From an uncultured Lachnospiraceae bacterium (GTDB taxonomy: Bacteria > Bacillota > Clostridia > Lachnospirales > Lachnospiraceae): 7,792 nt of DNA. A program made the translations under genes and the position numbers. Under the pieces are notes generated by a model, which had not been told where the DNA came from, searched no databases, and saw nothing but the letters and a program-made list of their open reading frames with translations. The stretch's first letter is position 1. Every line of letters starts with the position of its first letter. The DNA lies in assembly GCA_946533525.1 (NCBI GenBank), contig CAMNBW010000065.1:1-7792 (forward strand), given 5' to 3'. Positions 1-6,263 of the stretch are shown one piece after another.

Positions 1-568
1 TGTTGGAAACAAACTCGTGGCTGGTTCCGTGGAAGCCGTATCTGCGGATCTTGTATTTCTCATAATATTCATACGGGATGCCGTAAAGGTAAGCCTTGGG
101 CTCCATTGTCTGATGGAAGGCGGTATCGAAAACTCCGACCATCGGAACGTCCGGCATAAGCTCCTGACAAGCCCGGATTCCGATTATATTCGCCGGATTA
201 TGAAGCGGTGCAAGATCTGAGCACTCCTCCATTACGCTTATCATTTCCTCGTTGATGCGTACCGCACCGGAGAATTTCTCTCCTCCGTGAACCACCCTGT
301 GACCAACAGCATCGATCTCGCTTAAGGACTTGATGACGCCTGTTTCGGGATCAGTCAGCTTCTTAATGACCAGATCCACAGCGTCCTTATGATCCTTCAT
401 CTCTACCTTTGTGTTTACCTTTTCGCCGTCACCGGCCTTATAATCGATATTGCTGCCCTCGATACCGATACGGTCGCATATGCCCTTTGCCAGTACCTTT
501 CCCGCCTCGGTTTCGATTAGCTGATACTTAAGCGATGAGCTTCCACAGTTGATTACAAGTACATTCAT
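1..568 (-). CDS. ackA: Acetate kinase, N-terminal 189 residues (partial, runs off left edge)
   Basis: Catalyses reversible phosphoryl transfer between acetyl phosphate/ADP and acetate/ATP in the cytoplasm, the ATP-yielding last step of acetate fermentation. My translation of the minus strand from the ATG at 566-568 opens with MNVLVINCGSSSLKY, the ASKHA-fold phosphate-binding start of the family. Functional residues fall at the same numbers as in the Methanosarcina thermophila enzyme: N7, S10, S12 and K14 at the nucleotide site, R91 in GHRVVHGGE, D148 in VFDTAFHQ, and H180 in RYGFHGTSH. The family is about 400 residues long, so roughly half is present and the second ATPase lobe lies outside the window. 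A strong AAGGGGG ribosome binding site lies about 11 bases upstream. It follows proS by 36 bp with no terminator. The usual partner pta is not upstream; it may be downstream outside the window or elsewhere. The call is secure. Confidence 0.97.
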   Translation of the reverse strand, partial: MNVLVINCGSSSLKYQLIETEAGKVLAKGICDRIGIEGSNIDYKAGDGEKVNTKVEMKDHKDAVDLVIKKLTDPETGVIKSLSEIDAVGHRVVHGGEKFSGAVRINEEMISVMEECSDLAPLHNPANIIGIRACQELMPDVPMVGVFDTAFHQTMEPKAYLYGIPYEYYEKYKIRRYGFHGTSHEFVSN

Positions 569-604
569 TTTTGATTATTCCCCCTTCTTAAATTCTTATG
601 ATTT

Positions 605-2041
605 TTAATATGCCTTGCCCCAATAGACAAGATGTTTTGCAGGTTTTCCGCAGCAGACACACTTATCGGATATAAGCTCTGTATCGTCAAAAGGCATGCA
701 GCGGCTTGTTACGGTAGTATCCGCCTTGATTATATTTTCGCACTCTTCGTCCCCGCACCATACCGCTCGTATGAAGCCGGGCTTGTTTTCAGCGATGTCC
801 TTAAATTCGTCATAGGTCTTCGCATCAAATATACTGCTCTTTAAATGTGCCTCGGCGCGCTCATACATCTCTTTTTGTATGGTCTCCAAAAGCTCCTTTG
901 CCTTAGCCGGCGCCTCATCTATTCTTGCGGTACACTTTTCTCCGTTGTCCCGGCGCACGAATACGCACTCTCCGTTCTCTATATCCCTCGGTCCTATCTC
1001 TATACGCAGCGGGAAGCCTCTCATTTCCTGCTCGGAAAATTTATATCCGGGGCTCTTGTCACTGTCGTCTACCTTTACCTTGAAGTCCTTAAGGCTTTCC
1101 TTAAGCTTGTTTGCAGCCTCCAGCACTCCGTCCTTCTTCTGCTGTATAGGTACGATCACTATCTGAGTCGGAGCGATCATCGGAGGCAGCACCAGACCCG
1201 AATTGTCTCCGTGTACCATTATAAGCGCTCCGATTATCCTGGTGGACATTCCCCATGAGGTCTGATAAGGAGTGTTCAGTTTATTGTCACGGCCGGTGAA
1301 CTGTATGCCGTAGGCCTTGGCAAAGCCGTCGCCGAAATTGTGGCTGGTTCCCGACTGCAGCGCCTTCCCGTCATGCATCATAGCCTCTATGGTATAGGTG
1401 GCTTCCGCGCCGGCAAACTTTTCCTTGTCGGTCTTGCGTCCCTTTATAGTGGGGATAGCCAACACTTCCTTACAGAAATCGGCATATACATTAAGCATCA
1501 TTATCGTCCGCTCTTCTGCTTCGTCATAGGTCTCATGAATGGTATGGCCTTCCTGCCACAGAAATTCCCTTGAACGCAGGAAGGGGCGGGTGGTCTTTTC
1601 CCACCTTACTACCGAACACCACTGATTGTAATTCTTCGGCAGATCCCTGTATGAATGAACGATATTCTTATAGAGGTCACAAAACAGGGTCTCAGAAGTC
1701 GGACGTATACAAAGCCTCTCCTGAAGCTTCTCCATTCCGCCGTGAGTTACCCAGGCCACCTCGGGGGCAAAGCCCTCAACGTGATCCTTTTCCTTATTCA
1801 AAAGGCTTTCGGGGATGAATAACGGCATCGCCACATTCTCAACTCCGGTAGCCTTAAACCTGTCATCCAGCTGCCTTTGTATATTTTCCCACAGCGCATA
1901 TCCAGCCGGAAGTATTATCATGCAGCCCTTAACGCTTGAATATTCGATAAGCTCCGCCTTTTTTACAACATCCGTATACCACTGCGCAAAATCCTCCTCC
2001 ATGGAGGTAATTGCTTCAACCAACTTTTTATTATCCGCCAT
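605..2041 (-). CDS. proS: Prolyl-tRNA synthetase, archaeal/eukaryotic-like short type (ProS type 3)
   Basis: Charges tRNA-Pro with proline using ATP; class II synthetase, cytoplasmic, essential. At 478 residues it has the length of the archaeal/eukaryotic-like form and lacks the large insertion editing domain of the E. coli-type enzyme (about 570 residues). Visible parts in order: motif 1 region around residues 40-80; the proline/ATP pocket CIRPTSET at 111-118; motif 2 at about 145-168, with VVRWEKTTRP followed by FLWQEGHT; motif 3 at about 264-287, with GMSTRIIGAL and GLVLPP; an anticodon-binding domain at about 290-400; and a C-terminal zinc-binding extension with C429, C434, C461 and C464, ending in the family's typical WGKAY. 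All key residues look intact. The start at 2039-2041 has an AAGGAGA ribosome binding site at 2051-2057. It sits 40 bp after the pseudouridine synthase and 36 bp before ackA; there is no room for a T-box leader, so expression probably depends on an upstream promoter. Confidence 0.97.
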   Translation of the reverse strand: MADNKKLVEAITSMEEDFAQWYTDVVKKAELIEYSSVKGCMIILPAGYALWENIQRQLDDRFKATGVENVAMPLFIPESLLNKEKDHVEGFAPEVAWVTHGGMEKLQERLCIRPTSETLFCDLYKNIVHSYRDLPKNYNQWCSVVRWEKTTRPFLRSREFLWQEGHTIHETYDEAEERTIMMLNVYADFCKEVLAIPTIKGRKTDKEKFAGAEATYTIEAMMHDGKALQSGTSHNFGDGFAKAYGIQFTGRDNKLNTPYQTSWGMSTRIIGALIMVHGDNSGLVLPPMIAPTQIVIVPIQQKKDGVLEAANKLKESLKDFKVKVDDSDKSPGYKFSEQEMRGFPLRIEIGPRDIENGECVFVRRDNGEKCTARIDEAPAKAKELLETIQKEMYERAEAHLKSSIFDAKTYDEFKDIAENKPGFIRAVWCGDEECENIIKADTTVTSRCMPFDDTELISDKCVCCGKPAKHLVYWGKAY

Positions 2042-2081
2042 TGACTAAGATCTCCTTGTAATTAATGCGAAGTAAATTGTG

Positions 2082-2852
2082 TCATATTCGATGAGGATTG
2101 TCAATTATATCCGAAGAGGCCTCCTCAAGTTCTCCGATAAAAGCCGGCGTGATCTCAAAATGCATCGATTCCTTTGTTTTTGGATGGATAAAGGTAAGGC
2201 CAACCGCAGCAAGGCAGAGGGAACCCTTATAAGCGTCGGGCATACAGCCGTATTTCCTGTCTCCAATTATAGGCAGTCCGGCGTGGCTAAGCTGCACCCT
2301 TATCTGGTGGTGCCTGCCTGTAAGCAGTCTTATCCTCGCCAGTCTTATTTCCGTTCCGCCGCCCCGCAGCGTGTATATCTCTTTAAGGGGAAGGCAGTAG
2401 AGTTTGGCGGCTTTCGCCCCCGGCGTATTTTGGGAAACGACCTGCACCATATTCCCGCTTCCTCTTAGCAGGTGATCCTCCAGCAAAAACTCCGGACCGT
2501 CCTCGTCCTCCCTGTCGTAGAGCCTTGCAAATGTCCCGTTTTTCATCGGATAACAGGCCGCAAGATATTCCTTTGTAAACCTTCCGCTTTTAATATCCGC
2601 CGAAAGCTTTGCGGAGGCCGCCTTTGTCTTGCCGAAGACCATTATTCCTTCAACGGGCTGGTCCAGCCTGTGCAGCAGCGCCAGGTAGGGCTCCGAGCCT
2701 GCGCCGCTTACGGTCAGGTAGTTTTTCAGCGTACGCACCATATCCGGTTTGCTTATTTCCGCGGATTCGCTGGGAACGCCGGACGGCTTTTTGACCACTA
2801 TGATATTTTTATCTTCAAAAAGGATTTCCAGATCTTTGTACGAAAAATTCAT
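2082..2852 (-). CDS. RluA-family pseudouridine synthase without S4 domain
   Basis: Predicted to isomerise uridine to pseudouridine in structured RNA (rRNA or tRNA). Evidence is the catalytic motif HRLDQPVEG at residues 61-69 with the nucleophilic aspartate D64, KEYLA at 94-98, LLTGRHHQIR at 177-186, and GDRKYG at 197-202, all in the order and spacing of the RluA catalytic core. The motif ends PVEG where E. coli RluA/C/D have xTSG, a variant I associate with Firmicutes paralogues. At 256 residues it is only the catalytic domain: there is no N-terminal S4 RNA-binding domain like that of RluC or RluD. The start lies one base after the stop of the NYN gene and has no good ribosome binding site, so translation is probably coupled to the gene upstream. 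The exact target uridine cannot be read from the sequence, so no gene symbol is given. Confidence 0.92.
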   Translation of the reverse strand: MNFSYKDLEILFEDKNIIVVKKPSGVPSESAEISKPDMVRTLKNYLTVSGAGSEPYLALLHRLDQPVEGIMVFGKTKAASAKLSADIKSGRFTKEYLAACYPMKNGTFARLYDREDEDGPEFLLEDHLLRGSGNMVQVVSQNTPGAKAAKLYCLPLKEIYTLRGGGTEIRLARIRLLTGRHHQIRVQLSHAGLPIIGDRKYGCMPDAYKGSLCLAAVGLTFIHPKTKESMHFEITPAFIGELEEASSDIIDNPHRI

Positions 2853-2853
2853 T

Positions 2854-3618
2854 TTATTTAAGGCTTACGAATATCGTACTGTCAATCTGGGTAAGGACCA
2901 GGGAATCGAACTGTGCCAGGAACTTTGAAAGCTTGGAGGCTCCGTAGTTTCTTGTATCGAAATCGGGATAACGGCGCTGAAGGCTGTTGCCGAGGGCTCC
3001 CATATTCATGCCCTCTTCGTTGTTATCAGCCATTATTATCTGCTTGATGGCCTTTTCTATTGTTGAAAGCTTTGTAAGATTATTGGTCTGAGAGGACTTC
3101 TTTGTCGATGTGCCTGTTTTGGTGCTCTTTGTACTCTTTCCGCTCTTGGAGGTCTTTTTCTCCTCCTTATCCGCGTTCTCTTCCTTATACAGCACGTCCA
3201 GCATCTTAAAAGAATCGCAGGCCTTGATCAGCGCATTCGGCGTCTTGCTCTCGCCCATGCCGACCACCATCTTGCCCTCTTCCTTTAAGGTCGCCGCCAG
3301 ACGGGTAAAATCGCTGTCGGAGCTCACCAGGCAAAAGCCGTCTACATTATTGCTGTAAAGAATTTTCATCGCATCGATAATGAGCGCGGAGTCTGAAGAA
3401 TTTTTCCCGAAGGTATTGTTGAACTGCTGCATCGGAATTATGGAATTATCCAGAAGCTTTTCCCTCCAGGAGGCGCTCTCCGCCTTTGTCCAGTCTCCAT
3501 ATGCCCTCTTGATCGTAATATCTCCGTAGTTGGACGCCTCGTCCATTATAAGCTCGATATACTTCTGGGATATGTTTTCAATATCGATAAGAACAGCAAA
3601 TCTTTTATCTGCGGCCAT
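2854..3618 (-). CDS. NYN-domain putative RNase with C-terminal LOTUS/OST-HTH RNA-binding domain
   Basis: Predicted soluble PIN-like ribonuclease of the NYN (LabA/DUF88) family with an RNA-binding winged helix. The NYN domain covers about residues 5-145: AVLIDIENIS with D12 and N15, SSDSALIIDAM with D76 and D82, and SSDSDF with D101 and D103. These acidic residues match the metal-binding set of the family. A hydrophilic Lys/Ser/Thr-rich linker follows at about 148-178, then a domain at about 184-254 that looks like a LOTUS/OST-HTH module (TIEKAIKQII, then MGALGNSLQRRYP, then SKFLAQF and a beta hairpin at the end). An AAGG-containing ribosome binding site lies about 10 bases before the start at 3616-3618. 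It follows the response regulator by 18 bp and precedes the pseudouridine synthase by one base, so a role in RNA processing or decay fits the context. The RNA target is unknown. Domain calls are by eye; the NYN call is strong, the LOTUS call good. Confidence 0.88.
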   Translation of the reverse strand: MAADKRFAVLIDIENISQKYIELIMDEASNYGDITIKRAYGDWTKAESASWREKLLDNSIIPMQQFNNTFGKNSSDSALIIDAMKILYSNNVDGFCLVSSDSDFTRLAATLKEEGKMVVGMGESKTPNALIKACDSFKMLDVLYKEENADKEEKKTSKSGKSTKSTKTGTSTKKSSQTNNLTKLSTIEKAIKQIIMADNNEEGMNMGALGNSLQRRYPDFDTRNYGASKLSKFLAQFDSLVLTQIDSTIFVSLK

Positions 3619-3636
3619 TTTGTATCTACCTTCCGT

Positions 3637-4326
3637 CTACACCTTGAATCGGTAGCCTACGCCCCAGATAGTCTCTATATACTGGGGATTGGAGGAGTCA
3701 AATTCTATTTTTTCCCTTATCTTCTTGATATGTACGGTCACGGTAGCTATGTCCCCTATGGAATCCATGTCCCATATATTGCGGAACAGCTCCTCTTTGG
3801 AATATACATGGTTCGGATTGGAAGCAAGGAAGGTCAACAGGTCGAACTCCTTCGTAGTAAGCTGCTTTTCCTCTCCGTTAACGTAAACTCTTCTTGCGGT
3901 TTTGTCAATCTTTAAGCCCCTGATCTCCACAACCTCGTTATCCTGGGCGCCGCTCTGCGTAAGCCTGTCATACCTTGCCATATGCGCTTTGACTCTCGCC
4001 ACAAGCTCGCTGGGGGAGAAAGGCTTTGTCATATAGTCATCGGCTCCCAGTCCCAGACCCCGTATCTTATCTATATCATCTTTTTTCGCAGATACCATGA
4101 TTATCGGTATATTTTTTGCCTCTCTGACCTGGCGGCAGATCTCGAAACCATCCACTCCCGGCAGCATCAGATCGAGTATAATGAGGTCAAAGTCCTCCTT
4201 AAGGCTTCTCTCAAGGCCCTTTTCTCCTGTATTTTCAATCTCGACATTAAAATCCGACAGCTCTAAATAATCCTTTTCAAGATCTGCAATCGATTCCTCG
4301 TCTTCGATTATTAAAATCCTGTTCAT
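3637..4326 (-). CDS. OmpR/PhoB-family response regulator
   Basis: DNA-binding output of the two-component system whose kinase lies directly upstream. The receiver domain covers residues 1-120: acidic pair E8/D9, phospho-acceptor D52 in ILDLMLPGVDG, conserved S79 in MVSAKK, and K101 in MTKPFS. The C-terminal winged helix, about residues 130-229, contains the TTKEFDLLTFL transactivation region, the recognition helix VTVHIKKIREKIE, and the closing IWGVGYRF beta hairpin. Length (229) is typical of the family and nothing is missing. A perfect AGGAGG ribosome binding site lies in the 13-bp gap after the kinase stop. The kinase is expected to phosphorylate D52. Target genes cannot be inferred; no direct-repeat operator was recognised near the cluster. 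Acetyl phosphate made by the acetate kinase encoded downstream could in principle also phosphorylate it, but that is inference. Confidence 0.96.
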   Translation of the reverse strand: MNRILIIEDEESIADLEKDYLELSDFNVEIENTGEKGLERSLKEDFDLIILDLMLPGVDGFEICRQVREAKNIPIIMVSAKKDDIDKIRGLGLGADDYMTKPFSPSELVARVKAHMARYDRLTQSGAQDNEVVEIRGLKIDKTARRVYVNGEEKQLTTKEFDLLTFLASNPNHVYSKEELFRNIWDMDSIGDIATVTVHIKKIREKIEFDSSNPQYIETIWGVGYRFKV

Positions 4327-4339
4327 AGCTTCCTCCTGT

Positions 4340-5401
4340 TTATGACGCTTCTTCTGTTTGTGCCGATAAATATTTTCTGAATTCCATCATCATGGTCGTG
4401 CCTGTTCCGCTGTGGCTCACCGCCCATACTCTTCCGCCGTGATCCTCCACGATCTTCTTCACGATGGAAAGACCTATTCCCGAACCGCCCATATGTGAAT
4501 TCCTCGATGTGTCGGTGCGATAAAATCTGTCGAAGATATAGGGGAGATCCTTAGCCGCAATGCCCTGTCCGTTATCCTCTATCTCCACTATGATGGAGGA
4601 GTCCGCATCCCTCAGGCGGATATTCATTATCCCCTTCTCTTTATCAATATATTTGATGGAATTCCCGACTATGTTGTTCACTACTTTTTTCATCTGTATG
4701 GGATCGGCGATTATACATATATCCCTGTCCAGATAATTTGTATAATTCAGCTCGATATTTTTGGATTCCAGATCCACCTTTATCTCATCCACACAGTCGT
4801 CAAAGTAATCGGAAATATTTATCCTGGCAAAATTATAGGCAATCTTGTTTGTGTCGATACCCGAGTAAAACGTAAGTTCGTTTATCAGGGAATCTATCTC
4901 ATTTGCCTTAGTATAAATGGTACGTATATATCTGTCCATTTTTTCGGGAGTATCAGCTACTCCGTCCATTATCCCCTCGGCATAGCCCTTTATGGAGGTG
5001 ACCGGGGTCTTGAGGTCATGGGTGATGTTGCTTATAAGCTCCCTGTTTTCGTTTTCTCCCTCCACCTGTGCATTTGCCGAATCCAGGAGGCGCTGCCTCA
5101 TCTTGTCAAAATTACAGCAAAGCTCGGCTATCTCGTCGTTGTGCTCGGGAAGCTCCATCTCGAATTCCAGTGTTCCTTCGGTGATCTTCTTGGTGGCTTC
5201 CGTCAGATTTTGAATGGGAGCCACCACCGCAGTATACATCCAGCTCACCAGGATTATGCACGTAAGCAGCATAATAAGGACGAAGTCCACAAAAAGCTCC
5301 GTAAGAGTCGGCTTTCCCCAAACTATTATTGTCATTATCAGGCATATGGGTATCAGGATACCCAGGACCAATGCGATTATTATTTGTAACTTAAGTTTCA
5401 T
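4340..5401 (-). CDS. Membrane sensor histidine kinase (HAMP-HisKA-HATPase), cognate to the response regulator
   Basis: Sensor of a two-component system, 353 residues from the chosen ATG (5399-5401). Order: transmembrane helix 1 at about 5-28; an external stretch of only about 8-10 residues; transmembrane helix 2 at about 38-60; HAMP at about 57-109, with P62 and the downstream DEIAELCCNF; HisKA with phospho-acceptor H128 in NITHDLKTPVTS; then HATPase with the N box NNIVGNSIKY (242-251), the G1 box EDNGQG (275-280), the F box YIFDRFYR (288-295), and the G2 box GGSGIGLSIV (305-314). With almost no extracellular loop it resembles intramembrane-sensing kinases, which sense membrane or lipid-associated cues or work with a membrane partner. 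The frame stays open upstream to an ATG at 5531-5533, adding 44 residues, but that segment is AT-rich, lysine/aromatic-rich and would sit before the first helix, so I reject it. The chosen start has only a weak, distant AGGA, so its exact position is less sure than the function. Confidence 0.93.
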   Translation of the reverse strand: MKLKLQIIIALVLGILIPICLIMTIIVWGKPTLTELFVDFVLIMLLTCIILVSWMYTAVVAPIQNLTEATKKITEGTLEFEMELPEHNDEIAELCCNFDKMRQRLLDSANAQVEGENENRELISNITHDLKTPVTSIKGYAEGIMDGVADTPEKMDRYIRTIYTKANEIDSLINELTFYSGIDTNKIAYNFARINISDYFDDCVDEIKVDLESKNIELNYTNYLDRDICIIADPIQMKKVVNNIVGNSIKYIDKEKGIMNIRLRDADSSIIVEIEDNGQGIAAKDLPYIFDRFYRTDTSRNSHMGGSGIGLSIVKKIVEDHGGRVWAVSHSGTGTTMMMEFRKYLSAQTEEAS

Positions 5402-5486
5402 AAAGACTAGTATATCATTTCCTATGAATTCGTAAAAAAAAGCTTTACTAAAATATATTAACTTTTTATAAAAACATGCTTTTTCC

Positions 5487-5515
5487 TTGCATATTTTCTG
5501 TTTATTATTTAAAAT
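5487..5515 (+). promoter_or_regulatory. Candidate sigma-A-type promoter for the reverse rubrerythrin gene
   Basis: TTGCAT at 5487-5492 and TAAAAT at 5510-5515 are separated by exactly 17 bases and point toward the rubrerythrin gene. The -35 matches the consensus in only three of six positions and the region is very AT-rich, so chance is a real alternative. Transcription would start near 5522, giving a leader of about 95-100 bases. Confidence 0.35.
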
Positions 5516-5525
5516 TGTATACAAT
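5514..5525. promoter_or_regulatory. Perfect 12-bp palindrome, possible operator
   Basis: ATTGTATACAAT is its own reverse complement. It overlaps the end of the candidate -10 box and the expected transcription start of rubrerythrin, where a repressor dimer would block initiation. It is not an obvious match to the PerR or Rex consensus as I recall them. The AT-rich setting makes palindromes more likely by chance, so this is a candidate only. Confidence 0.3.
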
Positions 5526-5605
5526 ATCGTCATAAATTTTTGGAATGGCCATCCGAAGATCAGACGGTAGAGGTTTATATATACGATACGAATTAAACGG
5601 CATTG

Positions 5606-5612
5606 AAAGGAG
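5606..5612 (+). promoter_or_regulatory. Ribosome binding site that fixes the rubrerythrin start
   Basis: AAAGGAG lies seven bases before the ATG at 5620. The frame is open further upstream to an ATG at 5545, but that start has no comparable site and the extra residues are not part of the rubredoxin fold. Confidence 0.85.
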
Positions 5613-5619
5613 AAAAGAT

Positions 5620-6159
5620 ATGAAATATGTATGTCAGGTTTGCGGTTATGTGCATGAGGGAGATACTCCTCCGGAGAAATGTCCTCAGTGTCAGGCTCCC
5701 GCTTCCAAGTTCACAAAGCAGGAAGGCGAAAAGGTTTGGGCTGCCGAGCACGTTTTAGGCGTTGCCAGCGATGCTCCCGATGAGATCAAGAACGGTCTTC
5801 GTGAAATGTTCACCGGAGAATGCACTGAGGTTGGAATGTATCTTGCTATGGCTCGTGTAGCTATACGTGAAGGTTATCCTGAGATCGGCGCCTTTTATGA
5901 GAAAGCAGCCTGGGAAGAGGCTGAGCATGCAGCTCATTTTGCAGAGCTCCTCGGCGAGGTACTTACTGACTCCACCAAGAAAAACCTGGAGCTTCGTGCC
6001 GAGGCTGAATACGGTGCAACCCAGGGTCGTGCTGACCTTGCCAAAAAGGCTAAGGCACTCAATCTTGATGCGATCCATGATATAGTTCATGAGATCGGCC
6101 GTGATGAGGCAAGACACGGAAAGGGCTTTGCAGGTCTTTTAAAGAGATATTTCGGCTGA
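5620..6159 (+). CDS. Reverse rubrerythrin (N-terminal rubredoxin domain, C-terminal ferritin-like diiron domain)
   Basis: Non-haem iron peroxidase that reduces hydrogen peroxide (and, in clostridial relatives, supports oxygen reduction) with electrons ultimately from NAD(P)H; cytoplasmic oxidative-stress defence of anaerobes. The 179-residue protein begins with a rubredoxin-type iron site, CQVC (C5, C8) and CPQC (C21, C24), and then a four-helix ferritin-like domain from about residue 40. Diiron ligand motifs include E67 in TGECTE, ExxH in EEAEH (E100, H103), the ELRAEAE helix around 124-130, and ExxH in DEARH (E163, H166). Rubredoxin before ferritin is the reverse of classical rubrerythrin, hence the name; Clostridium acetobutylicum has well-studied homologues. 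It stands alone, with its own promoter region and a strong terminator just downstream. Peroxide-responsive control (PerR in relatives) is plausible, but I do not see a convincing PerR box. Confidence 0.95.
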   Translation: MKYVCQVCGYVHEGDTPPEKCPQCQAPASKFTKQEGEKVWAAEHVLGVASDAPDEIKNGLREMFTGECTEVGMYLAMARVAIREGYPEIGAFYEKAAWEEAEHAAHFAELLGEVLTDSTKKNLELRAEAEYGATQGRADLAKKAKALNLDAIHDIVHEIGRDEARHGKGFAGLLKRYFG

Positions 6160-6194
6160 TACATCCTCTTCGTTATAGAGAGTTTCAATAACAC

Positions 6195-6226
6195 AGAGGG
6201 CGGGAAAAACCCGCCCTCTTGTTTTA
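6195..6226 (+). terminator. Rho-independent terminator after rubrerythrin, possibly bidirectional
   Basis: A perfect 10-bp GC-rich stem (AGAGGGCGGG, loop AAAAA, CCCGCCCTCT) is followed on the plus strand by a U-rich tail beginning TGTTTTATATTTTAT. It begins 35 bases past the rubrerythrin stop. It is also 45 bases beyond the convergent hydrolase stop; on the minus strand the stem is the same but the tail is poor in U, so termination there is likely weaker. Confidence 0.9.
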
Positions 6227-6263
6227 TATTTTATACGTTTTATGTTATATCTCAGAACCGCGC

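Larger units (their letters stand above)
5402..5619. other. AT-rich divergent intergenic region between kinase and rubrerythrin genes
   Basis: This 218-bp stretch separates two genes transcribed away from each other and should carry promoters for both. It is markedly AT-rich between 5402 and 5545. On the plus strand I can propose one promoter for rubrerythrin and see a perfect palindrome next to it (listed separately). On the minus strand I could not find a convincing -35/-10 pair for the kinase cluster. No RNA gene or credible small ORF was seen. Confidence 0.6.

Noticed and set aside
845..1258. Plus-strand open frame of 137 codons within proS
   Set aside because: Antisense shadow of a well-conserved synthetase; composition is rich in Leu/Ser/Tyr with no recognisable domain and no ribosome binding site was evident.
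2042..2081. Possible T-box leader for proS
   Set aside because: Only 40 bases separate proS from the preceding gene and no specifier stem, T-box sequence or terminator is present.
5437..5484. Inverted repeat AAAAAGC / GCTTTTT with a 34-base AT-rich loop, next to an A/T run, in the kinase leader
   Set aside because: Only seven pairs, five of them A-T, with a long loop; expected by chance in so AT-rich a region, so not called as a terminator or attenuator.
5545..5552. 8-bp palindrome ATGGCCAT in the rubrerythrin leader
   Set aside because: Too short to be distinguished from chance and not positioned like an operator relative to the candidate promoter.
5545..5619. 25-codon N-terminal extension of rubrerythrin
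   Set aside because: The internal ATG at 5620 has an excellent AAAGGAG site and starts exactly at the rubredoxin fold; the extension has neither.
5755..6117. Minus-strand open frame of 120 codons within rubrerythrin
   Set aside because: Antisense shadow of the ferritin-like domain; no motif or plausible start context.
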